Assembly: GCA_035690865.1 (NCBI GenBank) | Contig: DASSKE010000004.1 | Coordinates: 1 to 64,000, forward strand | DNA length: 64,000 nucleotides | Source of the DNA: CAMLQK01 sp035690865 | GTDB lineage: Bacteria; Patescibacteriota; Saccharimonadia; Saccharimonadales; UBA4665 | Reading direction: 5' to 3' | Part shown: positions 49,337 through 58,276 of the stretch, in pieces | Layout: every line of letters begins with the position of its first letter | How positions within the stretch are numbered: the stretch's first letter is position 1 | Program-made: the position numbers and the translations under genes | Notes under the pieces: generated by a model | Seen by the model: only the letters and a program-made list of their open reading frames with translations | Told to the model about the DNA's origin: nothing | Databases searched by the model: none

Positions 49337-50080
49337 TTAGCGCGTATTACCTACGACAGAATTCATGAAGAGACGGGCCACGTCTACAACCGGTCCGCTG
49401 CTTGGGGCATGGAACCATTTAAGTCCGGGCATTGTATTAATCTCCAGAATATAGGCCTGGCCTGACTCGTTAACCAAAAAATCTACAGCCGCAAATTTCA
49501 GGCCAAGGATATCGGCAATATGAAGCGATGACGAGACAAGCGCCTGGTCCCATAACGATTGCGGGTACGAAATACGCTGTAGTGGTCTGTCCTGGGCCAC
49601 AGAGGTGCCGTAGTCGCTACGATGCACGCCAATTACTTGTCCGTTCAACAACAGATAGCGTAATTCTTGGCCAATAATATATTTTTCGAGTATGTATCGA
49701 CGTATGTCGAGCGGCTCGAGTTCTGAAGGTTCGGTAATAATATGAATATCGCGCGCACCTGCACCAGTAATCGGCTTAGCAATAATTGTGCGGTGTTTAC
49801 TGAGAAAATCCGCTGCATCGGCGTGGGAGCGTGGAAGAGCAAATGGTATGTTTTGCAAATTATGGCGCTCTAAGATGCGCCGGGTGACATACTTGTTTTT
49901 GGCCAGTGCGGCACTCGCGTCTGAATTGAGCGGACTACGGGCCAGGTTTACATACCTTTCCCGTCCATTTACCGATATCGCGAATGTTTCACCGGGCGTG
50001 ACCCATGTGGGCATCAAGCCCATTTGCTGGGAACATAAAAAGAGCAGCTCGGCGGTGCCGAGCTTTTGTGTCACTGACAT
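49337..50080 (-). CDS. ATP-grasp ligase (RimK/cyanophycin-synthetase-like)
   Basis: 247 residues. NKYVTRRILERHNLQNIPFALP is the pre-ATP-grasp region, IIAKPITGAGARDIHII binds ATP, ILEKYIIGQELRYLLLNGQVIGV follows, and FAAVDFLVNESGQAYILEINTMPGLKWFH holds the Mg-binding Asp, Glu and Asn. These enzymes form amide bonds between a carboxylate and an amino acid. The gene starts five bases after the RRM protein gene, so the RRM protein or a small molecule could be the substrate; this is inference. Confidence 0.85.
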   Translation of the reverse strand: MSVTQKLGTAELLFLCSQQMGLMPTWVTPGETFAISVNGRERYVNLARSPLNSDASAALAKNKYVTRRILERHNLQNIPFALPRSHADAADFLSKHRTIIAKPITGAGARDIHIITEPSELEPLDIRRYILEKYIIGQELRYLLLNGQVIGVHRSDYGTSVAQDRPLQRISYPQSLWDQALVSSSLHIADILGLKFAAVDFLVNESGQAYILEINTMPGLKWFHAPSSGPVVDVARLFMNSVVGNTR

Positions 50081-50085
50081 TCTCT

Positions 50086-50391
50086 TTAGCGTCGCTGAAA
50101 GCCGCCGCGGCCGCCACCGCCGCCACCGAATTGTGGGCGATCTTCGCGCGGCTTAGCTACATTAACCACGATGATGCGGCCTTCAAATTCCTTACCATCC
50201 AGGGCGTTAATTGCTGCTTGAGCCTCAGCTTGGTCTTCCATCTCTACAAAACCAAAACCCTTAGAGCGGTTAGTGTCGCGATCCATAATGATCTGAGCGC
50301 TTGTTACTTTTCCGTATTGTGAGAACAGAGCCTGCAAACTATCGTTTGTCGAGTTAAAAGACAGTTTGCCTACAAATAATTTAGTTGCCAT
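50086..50391 (-). CDS. RNA-binding protein with one RRM and glycine-rich tail
   Basis: 101 residues. RNP2 is KLFVGKL (about 4-10) and RNP1 is KGFGFVEM (about 44-51), with the full RRM between; the tail is GGGGGGRGGF. Such single-RRM proteins (cyanobacterial Rbp type) bind single-stranded RNA and are often cold-induced. AGGAAGGCTC precedes the ATG. A TATACT about 100 bases upstream suggests a long leader, in contrast to the leaderless neighbours. Confidence 0.95.
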   Translation of the reverse strand: MATKLFVGKLSFNSTNDSLQALFSQYGKVTSAQIIMDRDTNRSKGFGFVEMEDQAEAQAAINALDGKEFEGRIIVVNVAKPREDRPQFGGGGGGRGGFQRR

Positions 50392-50573
50392 TGTTTTGAG
50401 CCTTCCTATGAGCTAATAGTATTCGCGAGACAGGGTCTTCGCTATTGCCGAAAACAGGATGCTTATCATATCAAGGGCATAGAGTTGAATAACTTGCTAT
50501 GAGCAGTATATCACATATTGCTGCTGGCGCCTAGCTGCACGCTTTTTGGCAGCAAAATCCAACGAACTTTCAT

Positions 50574-50783
50574 TTACTTATTGTTGTTCAGATATTTGCC
50601 AGCAACGCTTAAAGCAAAAGATGGCAAAATAACAAAAACGGTTGCAAATAAGAGGCGTATTAAAAGCTCAGAGGTATGTGAATCGGGTGTATCCGGCCCC
50701 GCGGCCGTGAGTACAATGAGCATCCCGACAACACCAAACGCTATTGAAGCATACATAAATACTTTTGTGGCTATCTGTTGCAT
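50574..50783 (-). CDS. Small hypothetical membrane protein
   Basis: 69 residues from the ATG at 50783; a perfect TATAAT ends six bases upstream, which rules out the longer open frame because those codons would fall within and before the promoter. Two helices (about 8-28 and 43-63) with a short polar loop (GPDTPDSHTSELL). No family recognised. Confidence 0.65.
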   Translation of the reverse strand: MQQIATKVFMYASIAFGVVGMLIVLTAAGPDTPDSHTSELLIRLLFATVFVILPSFALSVAGKYLNNNK

Positions 50784-50789
50784 ATTCTG

Positions 50790-50795
50790 ATTATA
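50790..50795 (-). promoter_or_regulatory. -10 TATAAT, leaderless type
   Basis: Perfect hexamer on the minus strand, six bases before the ATG at 50783. It lies just past the tRNA-Asn terminator. Confidence 0.5.
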
Positions 50796-50806
50796 GCAAA
50801 CAATAT

Positions 50807-50836
50807 AAAAAGCCCTGCGCTTTGGCACGGCTTTTT
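50807..50836 (-). terminator. Intrinsic terminator of tRNA-Asn
   Basis: AAAAAGCC...GGCTTTTT with inner pairs, four bases after the tRNA-Asn CCA on the minus strand. Confidence 0.85.
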
Positions 50837-50840
50837 ATAT

Positions 50841-50915
50841 TGGCTCCGGGGACTGGATTCGAACCAGCGACCTAGTGGTTAACAGCCACCCGCTCTACCG
50901 CTGAGCTACCCCGGA
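50841..50915 (-). tRNA. tRNA-Asn (anticodon GTT), CCA encoded
   Basis: Minus-strand acceptor TCCGGGG pairs with CCCCGGA; discriminator G and CCA follow. The anticodon loop CTGTTAA gives GTT, the variable loop is short and the T-loop is TTCGAAT. Confidence 0.97.
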
Positions 50916-51059
50916 ATATATGTGAGTAACAAGGGCGATTATAACGGATAATGGCGTTTGTGGCAAGAGGTGTGCGCTGTGTAAAATACTCTGGGCGACG
51001 AGCCTGTAAGCCGGTATACTTTTTCGCGATACTAACAGAAGAAACAGAAAGAGAGAGTA

Positions 51060-51629
51060 ATGCGTATCGATATTCCTTCGCGTAATGTGCACCCCTGCCC
51101 CGAAACACCCGGTGCCTACTACGCAGCCAGCATGGACGGGACTCCTTTTAAGAGTATGTACATGGGCAATGCTTTGCCGTATAACGACCAGGGTGAAATT
51201 GATGCACTTGATGTGCTGCGGAATGTTGAGCAAAGCACACAGTACCCTGACTATATTGCGTTTGTCGGCTTGCGCAAACTGTGCCTGGGCGAACACGCAC
51301 AAGGTGGTAAAATGCCAGGCCCGCGTTTTGAAACGGTGTCTAACATTGTAGTAGCCGCCCCTGGCGCCGAACCATTCGTGCCTCGCATGGAAAGTACCAA
51401 CCTGCCCCTTGCAAGAATAGTGCCCGAAGATGGCAGCAAATCTGTCGTCCCCACAACGCTGCCAATCGTCGGTCATGATCCCAGCCTGTTACGCTACTCT
51501 ACTGATAATCCTGTTCCGCGGGCTATCAAAGTCAGAGGTAACCGCTACTTTGTACTAGACGTCGCTGTCGATACGCTTATTCTTACCGATAAAGATGGCC
51601 AAACAAGCCTGGCTCCTAAAAATTGGTAG
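51060..51629 (+). CDS. Hypothetical protein
   Basis: 189 residues, soluble, strand-rich, with no membrane segment and no recognised motif. AGAGAG precedes the ATG. It is followed by a strong terminator. Confidence 0.6.
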   Translation: MRIDIPSRNVHPCPETPGAYYAASMDGTPFKSMYMGNALPYNDQGEIDALDVLRNVEQSTQYPDYIAFVGLRKLCLGEHAQGGKMPGPRFETVSNIVVAAPGAEPFVPRMESTNLPLARIVPEDGSKSVVPTTLPIVGHDPSLLRYSTDNPVPRAIKVRGNRYFVLDVAVDTLILTDKDGQTSLAPKNW

Positions 51630-51642
51630 CTAATGCGCATAT

Positions 51643-51673
51643 AAAAAGGTCCGGAGCACTTCCGGACCTTTTT
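51643..51673 (+). terminator. Bidirectional intrinsic terminator
   Basis: AAAAAGGTCCGGA, five-base loop, TCCGGACCTTTTT: a perfect 13-pair hairpin between convergent genes, usable on both strands. Confidence 0.95.
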
Positions 51674-51691
51674 GTTTTTTAACCGCTATGG

Positions 51692-53512
51692 TTATGCAGG
51701 GGCGTAACAGCTCACCCAGTCAATATCGAGCTGAGCTTTGTCGCCTACGGCCGCATATGGGCCGGCAATGGAGGATTCGTTTTGCAAGATCCACGACATC
51801 TTAAAGTGCGGAACGGCGCGAGTAGCGGTGCCAATAAGTTTGCCGTCAAGGTAGTACTTAATGGAGCCGGCGGTCCACTCAATAGTGGTGGTGTGCCAAT
51901 CTTGCCAGCGGGCGCTCGTGTTGAAGTTCTCCTCGCTCGGGTGGGTAAAGGCGTTGATGTTTAAGAGGTAGTCGTCACTTTCTGGAAAGTCCATCTCGTA
52001 CCCTTGGTCGTAAAACAAGTGGGCGCTCTTAAAGCCTTTGCCACCGTTTACGACTCTAAAACGCTCTGTGTAGCGGCCGTATTGGCGGTCCATGCAGGCG
52101 CGTGGTACGGGTGACGCCACAATGTTATTGCCGCTGCTTGGGCGAGACATGTTTACGTGCATGACACCATTGCTTACAGAAAGCGCTTTTTCGGGTCGGT
52201 AGTCGCCGCCAATTGGGGGGTGGATACTTTTGTCGGGGCAGCCATTGAGGCCTTCTTTACATTGTTCGGCAGTGTCAGGCCAGCCACTTGGGTAAGCCCA
52301 CCAGTTTGTGTAGTAGCTGCCGTAGTTTTTGAGGCCGCCACAATATGCCTGTGGAGTTTCGTTGTTGTGGTTACAATCAGAGAATGCTCCTACGGGAACC
52401 GTACCGGCAAAATCGTCGACAAAGAGTTGCTTCCAACCGGCGATGTTGCCTTGAGGTGCAGCAGTGCCGCTACCACCGGTGGTGCCACCAGTCCCGCCTC
52501 CGGTTGAACCGCCACCGCCAGTGCTGCCGCCACCTGATCCACCGCCAGTAGTTCCGCCAGAGCCATTAATGGCCCACTTTTGTCCGGCCGTACCGTTACA
52601 TTCCCAGGTTTGAATTTGGGTGCCATTGGCGGTCTTGGCGCCTTTAACATCCATGCAAAGATTGGAATGAGGATTAACGAGCGTTTCGCCAACTGCCTTC
52701 CACTGCTGGGCTGGCGAACCATCACACTCGTACAGCTGAATTACAACACCCCACGAAGCGCTGCCGTCTTTAACGTCCAAGCAATAGCCGTTGGCGTTAG
52801 TAATAGTGCTGTTGCTGTTCAGGCTCCATTTTTGAGCGTTAGTGCCGTTACAGTCATATAGCTGAATCCTATTGCCGTTAACTTTTTTATTACCGGCATT
52901 ATCCAGACATTTGCCCGCTAAACCAACGATGTTGCCGTTGTTGTTGGCCGCAGCTGGTGTCGTCGCGGTTTGAATAGTCCACTTTTGCGCAGGCGTACCG
53001 TTACATGTCCAGATTTGAATCTGATTCCCGTTAGCTGTTCCGGCGCCCTTATCGTCTAAACACATCCCTGAATGCGGATTTACAATACTTCCGTTGGCGT
53101 TTACGGTCCAGCGCTGCGCCACCGTACCGTTACACTCGTACAGTTGAACAATGGTTCCCTTAACGGTGCCCGCTGCTTTAACATCCAAACAATAGCCGTT
53201 GGCATTAGTGATGCTTCCATTGCCATTAACGGTCCACTTTTGCGCAGGCGTACCGTTACACTCCCAAAGCTCAATCTTGTTACCGTTTGCCTTAACATTG
53301 CTGGCATTATCCAGACATTTGCCAGCTATACCGACAAATGCGCTGCCAGTAGTGGCTGCCCGCGTTAAGAAGAGCGTGGCCACGCCACCGATAACGGCAA
53401 AGGCAATAATAAAAACCGCCGGCATGGCATATTTGTTGGCCATCAGGCGGTCGAAGAAGGATTGTTTCTTGCTCCTTTTTGATCTTTTTGTTGTTGTTTT
53501 TCTGTTTGGCAT
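51692..53512 (-). CDS. Secreted protein: two ricin-type lectin domains plus GH16-like hydrolase
   Basis: 606 residues. A basic N-terminus and signal-anchor helix (about 28-50) lead to two beta-trefoil lectin domains (about 58-181 and 194-315) with repeated KCLD/YCLDVK and AQKW(T) motifs, three QxW-type repeats each. A Gly/Ser/Thr linker (316-353) joins a concanavalin-like GH16 domain. EMDFPE (506-511) gives the catalytic ExDxxE with Glu506, Asp508 and Glu511. It should bind and cut a beta-glucan or galactan outside the cell, perhaps on a host or biofilm surface. Confidence 0.92.
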   Translation of the reverse strand: MPNRKTTTKRSKRSKKQSFFDRLMANKYAMPAVFIIAFAVIGGVATLFLTRAATTGSAFVGIAGKCLDNASNVKANGNKIELWECNGTPAQKWTVNGNGSITNANGYCLDVKAAGTVKGTIVQLYECNGTVAQRWTVNANGSIVNPHSGMCLDDKGAGTANGNQIQIWTCNGTPAQKWTIQTATTPAAANNNGNIVGLAGKCLDNAGNKKVNGNRIQLYDCNGTNAQKWSLNSNSTITNANGYCLDVKDGSASWGVVIQLYECDGSPAQQWKAVGETLVNPHSNLCMDVKGAKTANGTQIQTWECNGTAGQKWAINGSGGTTGGGSGGGSTGGGGSTGGGTGGTTGGSGTAAPQGNIAGWKQLFVDDFAGTVPVGAFSDCNHNNETPQAYCGGLKNYGSYYTNWWAYPSGWPDTAEQCKEGLNGCPDKSIHPPIGGDYRPEKALSVSNGVMHVNMSRPSSGNNIVASPVPRACMDRQYGRYTERFRVVNGGKGFKSAHLFYDQGYEMDFPESDDYLLNINAFTHPSEENFNTSARWQDWHTTTIEWTAGSIKYYLDGKLIGTATRAVPHFKMSWILQNESSIAGPYAAVGDKAQLDIDWVSCYAPA

Positions 53513-53600
53513 GAGTGTTTCCTTTTTGAGAACCTATGAAGTCCATTATAACGCTTATGTCAAATATTAGCCACGATTCTTCCAGCTAAAGTGGAGGCAT

Positions 53601-54866
53601 CTAGGCCGGATTGGCGTCGTTTATGTCACCTTCGGCGATATCTTTTATAAGCTGTTCAAAGTTGAGGTTTACCGGATGTGAGTGGGGCTTACGCGATGTG
53701 GCTGGTTTAAGCGGGAGTGAGGTTACTTTTTGTTTGAGCTGCTTTACCAAGGCCCGCCCACGTTGCGAAACGGTGCGGGTGTGTGTCCGCAATACCGCAT
53801 CAAAGGCTCGTTCATAACCATCTACCATTCTTTCAATGGAGAAGCTCTTTTTAACATGGTCGCGACAATCTACGCGGCGTATCTGACTAATCTTACCAAC
53901 AGCTGCAGCCATTTCGGCAATGCTATCAACTACAAAACCAGTCTTGCCATCTACAATTATCTCGGGAGCTGCACCGCGCCGTAACGAAATTGTCGGCGTT
54001 CCGCAAGCCATAGCCTCGATGGTGGTTAGGCCAAACGGCTCTTCCCACTGCACTGGCGTTAAAAAGGCTTTAGCTTTTTGGAAGTAGCGCCACATTTGGT
54101 CGGACTCTACATACCCTAAATACAAAATGCGGTCACTCAGCTGCGGCTTAATATACTGGTCAAAGTAATCTTGGCTTTCGGGGTATACCGGGCCAATAAT
54201 GAGCAGGCGGTCGCCCGTTTGCCGCGCAATTTGGATAGCTTCTTTAAAACCTTTTTCGGGCACTATGCGGCCAGCAATGAGTAGATAATCCTCGGGATTG
54301 TCGCAGAATGGAAAGTGCTGCAAGTCTACACCATTATAGACAGTGCGCACATATGGCAGGTCGGGAGCGTCGCGGCGCTGATTGTCGGATATGGTAACGT
54401 AATGCTGATTTGGCGAGTGGTATAGCTCAAAGATTTCTTTGTACCAAGGAAAGATTGGGTCATTAAGCACATTTACTACGGGAACATTCGGATATTGGCG
54501 CGAGAGCGATAGGCTCACTTCGGGGTGTTCGAAACAAAGTAGATCGTACTCGCCGCGATCGGCGCGCTTAAACATCTCGACGGCCAAGTATTCGTCCCAT
54601 AAAGATGGTACATAATGTGTTAAAAGCCCCAGATCATGAAAAAGCTTAGTTGTCTCGGTGTTGTCGTGTACGAGTGGTCGGAGGTTATGGGTAACGGCGG
54701 TAACGCCTTCGGGAACTTTAGTGCCCAGAGGGCCATAAAAATCAACAGTATGCCCCCGCCGTACGAGTCCTTCGCTCATGGCGATTGCTAGGTCTATTGG
54801 TGCGTAGATTACATCTTTAGGACGCGGCACTGGCATGTAGCCGCGAACCATAATGGCTATCTTCAT
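53601..54866 (-). CDS. Glycosyltransferase family 4 (GT-B)
   Basis: 421 residues. N-terminal acceptor domain (AIMVRGYMPVPRPKDVIYAPIDLAIAMSEGLVRRGH) and C-terminal donor domain (LLIAGRIVPEKGFKEAIQIAR, ILYLGYVESDQMWRYFQKAKAFLTPVQWEEPFGLTTIEAMACGTPTISLRRGAAPEII). The EPFGLTTIEAM segment is the EX7E-type donor site. The family uses nucleotide sugars for lipopolysaccharide-like or teichoic-type glycans. TAAGG lies nine bases before the ATG. A basic tail follows the domain. Confidence 0.94.
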   Translation of the reverse strand: MKIAIMVRGYMPVPRPKDVIYAPIDLAIAMSEGLVRRGHTVDFYGPLGTKVPEGVTAVTHNLRPLVHDNTETTKLFHDLGLLTHYVPSLWDEYLAVEMFKRADRGEYDLLCFEHPEVSLSLSRQYPNVPVVNVLNDPIFPWYKEIFELYHSPNQHYVTISDNQRRDAPDLPYVRTVYNGVDLQHFPFCDNPEDYLLIAGRIVPEKGFKEAIQIARQTGDRLLIIGPVYPESQDYFDQYIKPQLSDRILYLGYVESDQMWRYFQKAKAFLTPVQWEEPFGLTTIEAMACGTPTISLRRGAAPEIIVDGKTGFVVDSIAEMAAAVGKISQIRRVDCRDHVKKSFSIERMVDGYERAFDAVLRTHTRTVSQRGRALVKQLKQKVTSLPLKPATSRKPHSHPVNLNFEQLIKDIAEGDINDANPA

Positions 54867-54952
54867 TCAAAACCTTAGCTAACACATCCATTAAACCATA
54901 GTTAGCGTATGACGACAATGTGTGTAGCGCTAACTATAGGTCCTGACCACCG

Positions 54953-55405
54953 TTAGCGAGTGATACGAAGAGTGGTGCGTTCGGCATCGCGTTTTTTGAG
55001 TGATTCGCGCTTATCGTACTTTTTCTTACCCCGCCCTACAGCGATGCGGACCTTAATAAATCGTCCCTGCGTAAGAATTTCGAGTGGCACAATTGTTTTG
55101 CCTTGCTGTTTGGCCTCAACAAGTGCCTCAATTTGCTTTCTTCGGGCCAAAAGGCGCCGGGTGCGGGTTTGTGTTTGCTCGTCGAGCGGAATACCTGATG
55201 TGCCGCTAATGGTGGCGTTAAAGAGCCACAACTGGCCATCTTTAACCGTTACATATGCACCCCGCAGCTGGCCGTGCCCCGTGCGCAAAGCTTTTACCTC
55301 GCCACCGAGCAGCTCAATACCCACTAGCAAACTATCACCAAGCTCATAGTCGTGGTGAGCGCGGCGGTTGGTGATTTGCTTGGTCTGCGGCGATTTCTTC
55401 TTCAT
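54953..55405 (-). CDS. smpB: SsrA-binding protein SmpB
   Basis: 150 residues, normal length. ITNRRAHHDYELGDSLLVGIELLGGEVKALRTGHGQLRGAYV, then LLARRKQIEAL and the basic tail RGKKKYDKRESLKKRDAERTTLRITR are the SmpB signature. With tmRNA it rescues stalled ribosomes; no tmRNA gene is in this window. TACAAT lies nine bases before the ATG without a Shine-Dalgarno. Confidence 0.98.
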   Translation of the reverse strand: MKKKSPQTKQITNRRAHHDYELGDSLLVGIELLGGEVKALRTGHGQLRGAYVTVKDGQLWLFNATISGTSGIPLDEQTQTRTRRLLARRKQIEALVEAKQQGKTIVPLEILTQGRFIKVRIAVGRGKKKYDKRESLKKRDAERTTLRITR

Positions 55406-55448
55406 CTTTGGAGTATTGTACCCCAGCTGGCCCCTGTTTGGCTACCTT

Positions 55449-56309
55449 TTAACGCTTTGGCTTTATGAAGTTACGAAAACCTACATAGCGGCGAATGAGA
55501 CGAGCGTCGGCGCGCAGCATCTGGTGTATGCGCGGCGGGCGCAGCCTGTCGCTGGTGGTTGGTAGCTGGGTGAGCGGGAACGAAGGGTCAAACTGTACGT
55601 CGAGGTGCTGGCGCATTGCAGCTAAAGCAAGCGGTTGTGCATCGTGATGCCGGTGCTTAAAGGCGTTGTCAAAGCCACCGAGTGCTTCGAGCATTGTGGT
55701 GGTTATAAGCATGTTGCGTTCCATGACCCAGCCGACCTTGCGGGCTGTTGGTGCTTCGTGCGGATTGGGGAATCCCGGCAAGCCACGCTTGTCTTCTTCG
55801 GCAGAGTTACCGGCGAGTTGCAAAAAAGCAGCGCCGGCGTAGGTTGCTAGGCAGTACCGCGGGCCGTAGTTTAAGGTGTGCTGCCGCCCATTTGGGTCTT
55901 GAATGAGGCCGCCCACAAAAGCCACATTGGGCTGCGCAAGGAGATTGTTGGCGACGCTCGGTGCTGTTACGCCATTCACGAGTTCCATATCTGCTTCAAT
56001 AAAATGCAGAATAGCCTGGCCGGCCTTTTCGTGAACATGCAAGGCTCCTCTGTTCTTGAGGCTGCTTGAGCCTGCGGACTTGCTTGCTCCAAGCCAGTCA
56101 AGGTTGGCATCGTATTCTTGGTAAGATTCAACGATTTGCTGACTATTATCGTTGGATCCTCCATCGACAACGACAATGCCATCGTATGGTTGTTGCCGTT
56201 CTTCTGTCTGGTATATGCTGCTTAGTAATGGTAGAAGTGTGTTACCGGTGTTCTGATTTGAAATGACCGCATATACGGGTAATTCTTGTTCGGGTGTAAG
56301 CATAGCCAT
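55449..56309 (-). CDS. Glycosyltransferase family 2
   Basis: 286 residues. GIVVVDGGSNDNSQQIVESY is the nucleotide-sugar site, LHFIEADMELVNG carries the DxD-like acid pair, and VMERNMLITTTMLEALGGFDNAFKHRHHDAQPLA is the acceptor/catalytic region where ED is usual. No membrane helix. Acceptor unknown. Just upstream is a GH-A hydrolase, 17 bases away. Confidence 0.88.
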   Translation of the reverse strand: MAMLTPEQELPVYAVISNQNTGNTLLPLLSSIYQTEERQQPYDGIVVVDGGSNDNSQQIVESYQEYDANLDWLGASKSAGSSSLKNRGALHVHEKAGQAILHFIEADMELVNGVTAPSVANNLLAQPNVAFVGGLIQDPNGRQHTLNYGPRYCLATYAGAAFLQLAGNSAEEDKRGLPGFPNPHEAPTARKVGWVMERNMLITTTMLEALGGFDNAFKHRHHDAQPLALAAMRQHLDVQFDPSFPLTQLPTTSDRLRPPRIHQMLRADARLIRRYVGFRNFIKPKR

Positions 56310-56326
56310 AAGTGTATCACGATCTG

Positions 56327-57439
56327 TTAATTCTGTGCGTTTGCCCGGTTCTGTTCAAAGATTTGCTTGGCAACATTCCAGACGCTGTCGTCATGCAAGA
56401 CAGTTTTGCGATAGTACCAATATTCTCCGCCCCACAAATACATCTCGTGCATACCCGTGGATTTTCCCAGCTGGATACGATCTTTAAAACGCTGGGCATC
56501 AAACGATTTGTTCTGCTCTTGTAAAGAAATCTCGGTGACGCTTTTGCCCTGTGGCGGCCACGGCTCGGCTTGTAACTCGTGGATCATCGAGTCTTTGCCG
56601 GTGGTTATTTTTTGCACACCGGCTAAAAAGCCGTAATACCAGGCCGGAAATGGATACTCAAGGTAACGGCCTATCGGCGTGCTCCATACTCTTTTGTATA
56701 CCGAAATGCCAAACTCATCGGGGGTTGGTTTGCCCAAGGGGAATCCAAACACGTTGTTGCTGCGAGACAAGATAATCGGTCGGTTTGGGTCGGCTGCTTT
56801 GACAAGATTGTACTCATGGATTAGCCGATCACGGCTAAAGTCGGTACACTGCCCGAAGTCTTTTAAAAAGTACTCGTTTTCGAGCTGATAACTCTGGAGA
56901 CTTGGCGAGTCTTTGTAGCGTTCTACAACTGCCTGTGTGTATGCTTCCAGCTTGGGCTGCCATTGACTGGCGGGCATGGTGCTGGCCCAGGCAGGCATGT
57001 GACATTCCGGCCAGCGCGGCTGTCGCAGCCCTATCGAAAGCGTAATCTTAGCGTGGGCGGCCTCGGCTTTTTGAAATTGCCAATCGAGCAGCCGAAAGTC
57101 GTAGTGGCCTTGCTGCGGCTCGAGCTGATCCCAGTAGCTTACCAGCCGCACATGTTTGACGTGTGCCTCAGTAAGCAACGCATCCATAGTTTGTTTGGGG
57201 TCCAGCCCGAGGCTCTCGGCATATGCCGGAATAAAGCTCACCCCCACCGTAAATGGCTTGCCGTTTTGACTGGCAATGTACCAGCGGGCGATGCCATACA
57301 TTGCCCCAAAGGTGATAACTCCTAGGCATGCAGCAACGACGATCACTTTGTGCCAGCGACTGCTCTGCCAATACTTTTGCATAGCCTGTACCGCGCGCCT
57401 GCAGGCACTTTGCAGCTTGGATAGGTATATTGTTGCCAT
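56327..57439 (-). CDS. Membrane-anchored clan GH-A glycoside hydrolase
   Basis: 370 residues. A basic N-terminus and one helix (about 31-52) anchor a TIM barrel outside the cell. RLVSYWDQLEPQQGHYDFRLLDWQFQKAE is the start of the barrel, QLENEY (Asn188-Glu189) carries the acid/base after strand 4, and QAEPW (Glu292) is the likely nucleophile after strand 7. This pattern is of beta-galactosidase/endoglucanase-type families; substrate unknown. It shares its intergenic region with the divergent glycosyltransferase. Confidence 0.85.
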   Translation of the reverse strand: MATIYLSKLQSACRRAVQAMQKYWQSSRWHKVIVVAACLGVITFGAMYGIARWYIASQNGKPFTVGVSFIPAYAESLGLDPKQTMDALLTEAHVKHVRLVSYWDQLEPQQGHYDFRLLDWQFQKAEAAHAKITLSIGLRQPRWPECHMPAWASTMPASQWQPKLEAYTQAVVERYKDSPSLQSYQLENEYFLKDFGQCTDFSRDRLIHEYNLVKAADPNRPIILSRSNNVFGFPLGKPTPDEFGISVYKRVWSTPIGRYLEYPFPAWYYGFLAGVQKITTGKDSMIHELQAEPWPPQGKSVTEISLQEQNKSFDAQRFKDRIQLGKSTGMHEMYLWGGEYWYYRKTVLHDDSVWNVAKQIFEQNRANAQN

Positions 57440-57450
57440 TAGTTATACGG

Positions 57451-57456
57451 TACAAT
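57451..57456 (+). promoter_or_regulatory. -10 TACAAT of the GT2 gene, leaderless type
   Basis: TACAAT with seven bases to the ATG at 57464, and no Shine-Dalgarno. Confidence 0.45.
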
Positions 57457-57463
57457 ATTTTGG

Positions 57464-58276
57464 ATGAATAAAAAACAGTCTGCCTCTGTAAGTGTCGTTA
57501 TTCCCGCGTTTAACGAAGAAGCCGCTATACGTGAATGCTTAGATGCTCTTGCACTGCAGACTGTGCAGCCATGTGAGGTGCTGGTAGTTGACAATAACTC
57601 CACCGATGCCACTGCCGCTGTTGCGGCCGCCTACCCTTTTGTGCGCGTGCTCAAGGCGCACGAGCAAGGAATTGTTTTTGCCACAACAACAGGATACGAT
57701 GCCGCTAAAGGTGACATTATTGCCCGTATAGACGTTGACTCGGTTGTGCCACCGACGTGGATTGCGCACATTGTTCGTTTTTACGAGGACCCTTCGCATA
57801 GTCGAGCGGCCTGGACCGGCCCGGGCGATTTTAGTAATGTTCCCCTGCGGTGGCTGGTAAATGCCTGGTATCGGCTCATGGCTTTTCATTTTAATCGGCT
57901 ACTTACGGGCATCCCAACTTTATGGGGTTCTAATATGGCTATGACTGCTAGCCAGTGGCGCGCTATCAGTAAAAAGGTGCATCGCCAAAATGGCATGCAC
58001 GAAGATTTAGACGTAACTATTCACTTGCACCGCGCCGGCTATATGGTTCACTACGACAGGCGTGCATCTGTTGGTACCCATATGCGGAACTTAGCCGACC
58101 GAGATGGTTTGTGGGACTACTTGCAGTGGTGGCCGCGAACATTACGGGTGCATGGATATAAGACCTGGCCGCTATGCTGGTTCTTTGGCGGTGTGGTGCT
58201 GTATGCGGCGACGTATGTGCTTGTGGTGCTTGATGCTATGAAGCGCCAGCATCGTTCGTTTGCCAACGACCGTTAG
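57464..58276 (+). CDS. Glycosyltransferase family 2, membrane-associated
   Basis: 270 residues. SVVIPAFNEEAAIRECLDALALQ, VLVVDNNSTDAT, IIARIDVDSVVPPTWI (DxD) and NGMHEDLDVTIHLHRAGY (the catalytic ED) define GT2. A C-terminal hydrophobic helix (about 238-258) attaches it to the membrane. Its 3' end overlaps the opposing thermonuclease gene by 41 bases. Confidence 0.93.
   Translation: MNKKQSASVSVVIPAFNEEAAIRECLDALALQTVQPCEVLVVDNNSTDATAAVAAAYPFVRVLKAHEQGIVFATTTGYDAAKGDIIARIDVDSVVPPTWIAHIVRFYEDPSHSRAAWTGPGDFSNVPLRWLVNAWYRLMAFHFNRLLTGIPTLWGSNMAMTASQWRAISKKVHRQNGMHEDLDVTIHLHRAGYMVHYDRRASVGTHMRNLADRDGLWDYLQWWPRTLRVHGYKTWPLCWFFGGVVLYAATYVLVVLDAMKRQHRSFANDR

Noticed and set aside
51692..53512. Open frames on the plus strand and near-repeats inside the lectin/GH16 gene
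   Set aside because: The repeats are the internal beta-trefoil QxW repeats of the protein, and the opposite-strand frames are composition shadows. Not a CRISPR or satellite array.
54953..55448. tmRNA (ssrA) next to smpB
   Set aside because: No tRNA-Ala-like ends or tag frame found on either strand around smpB.
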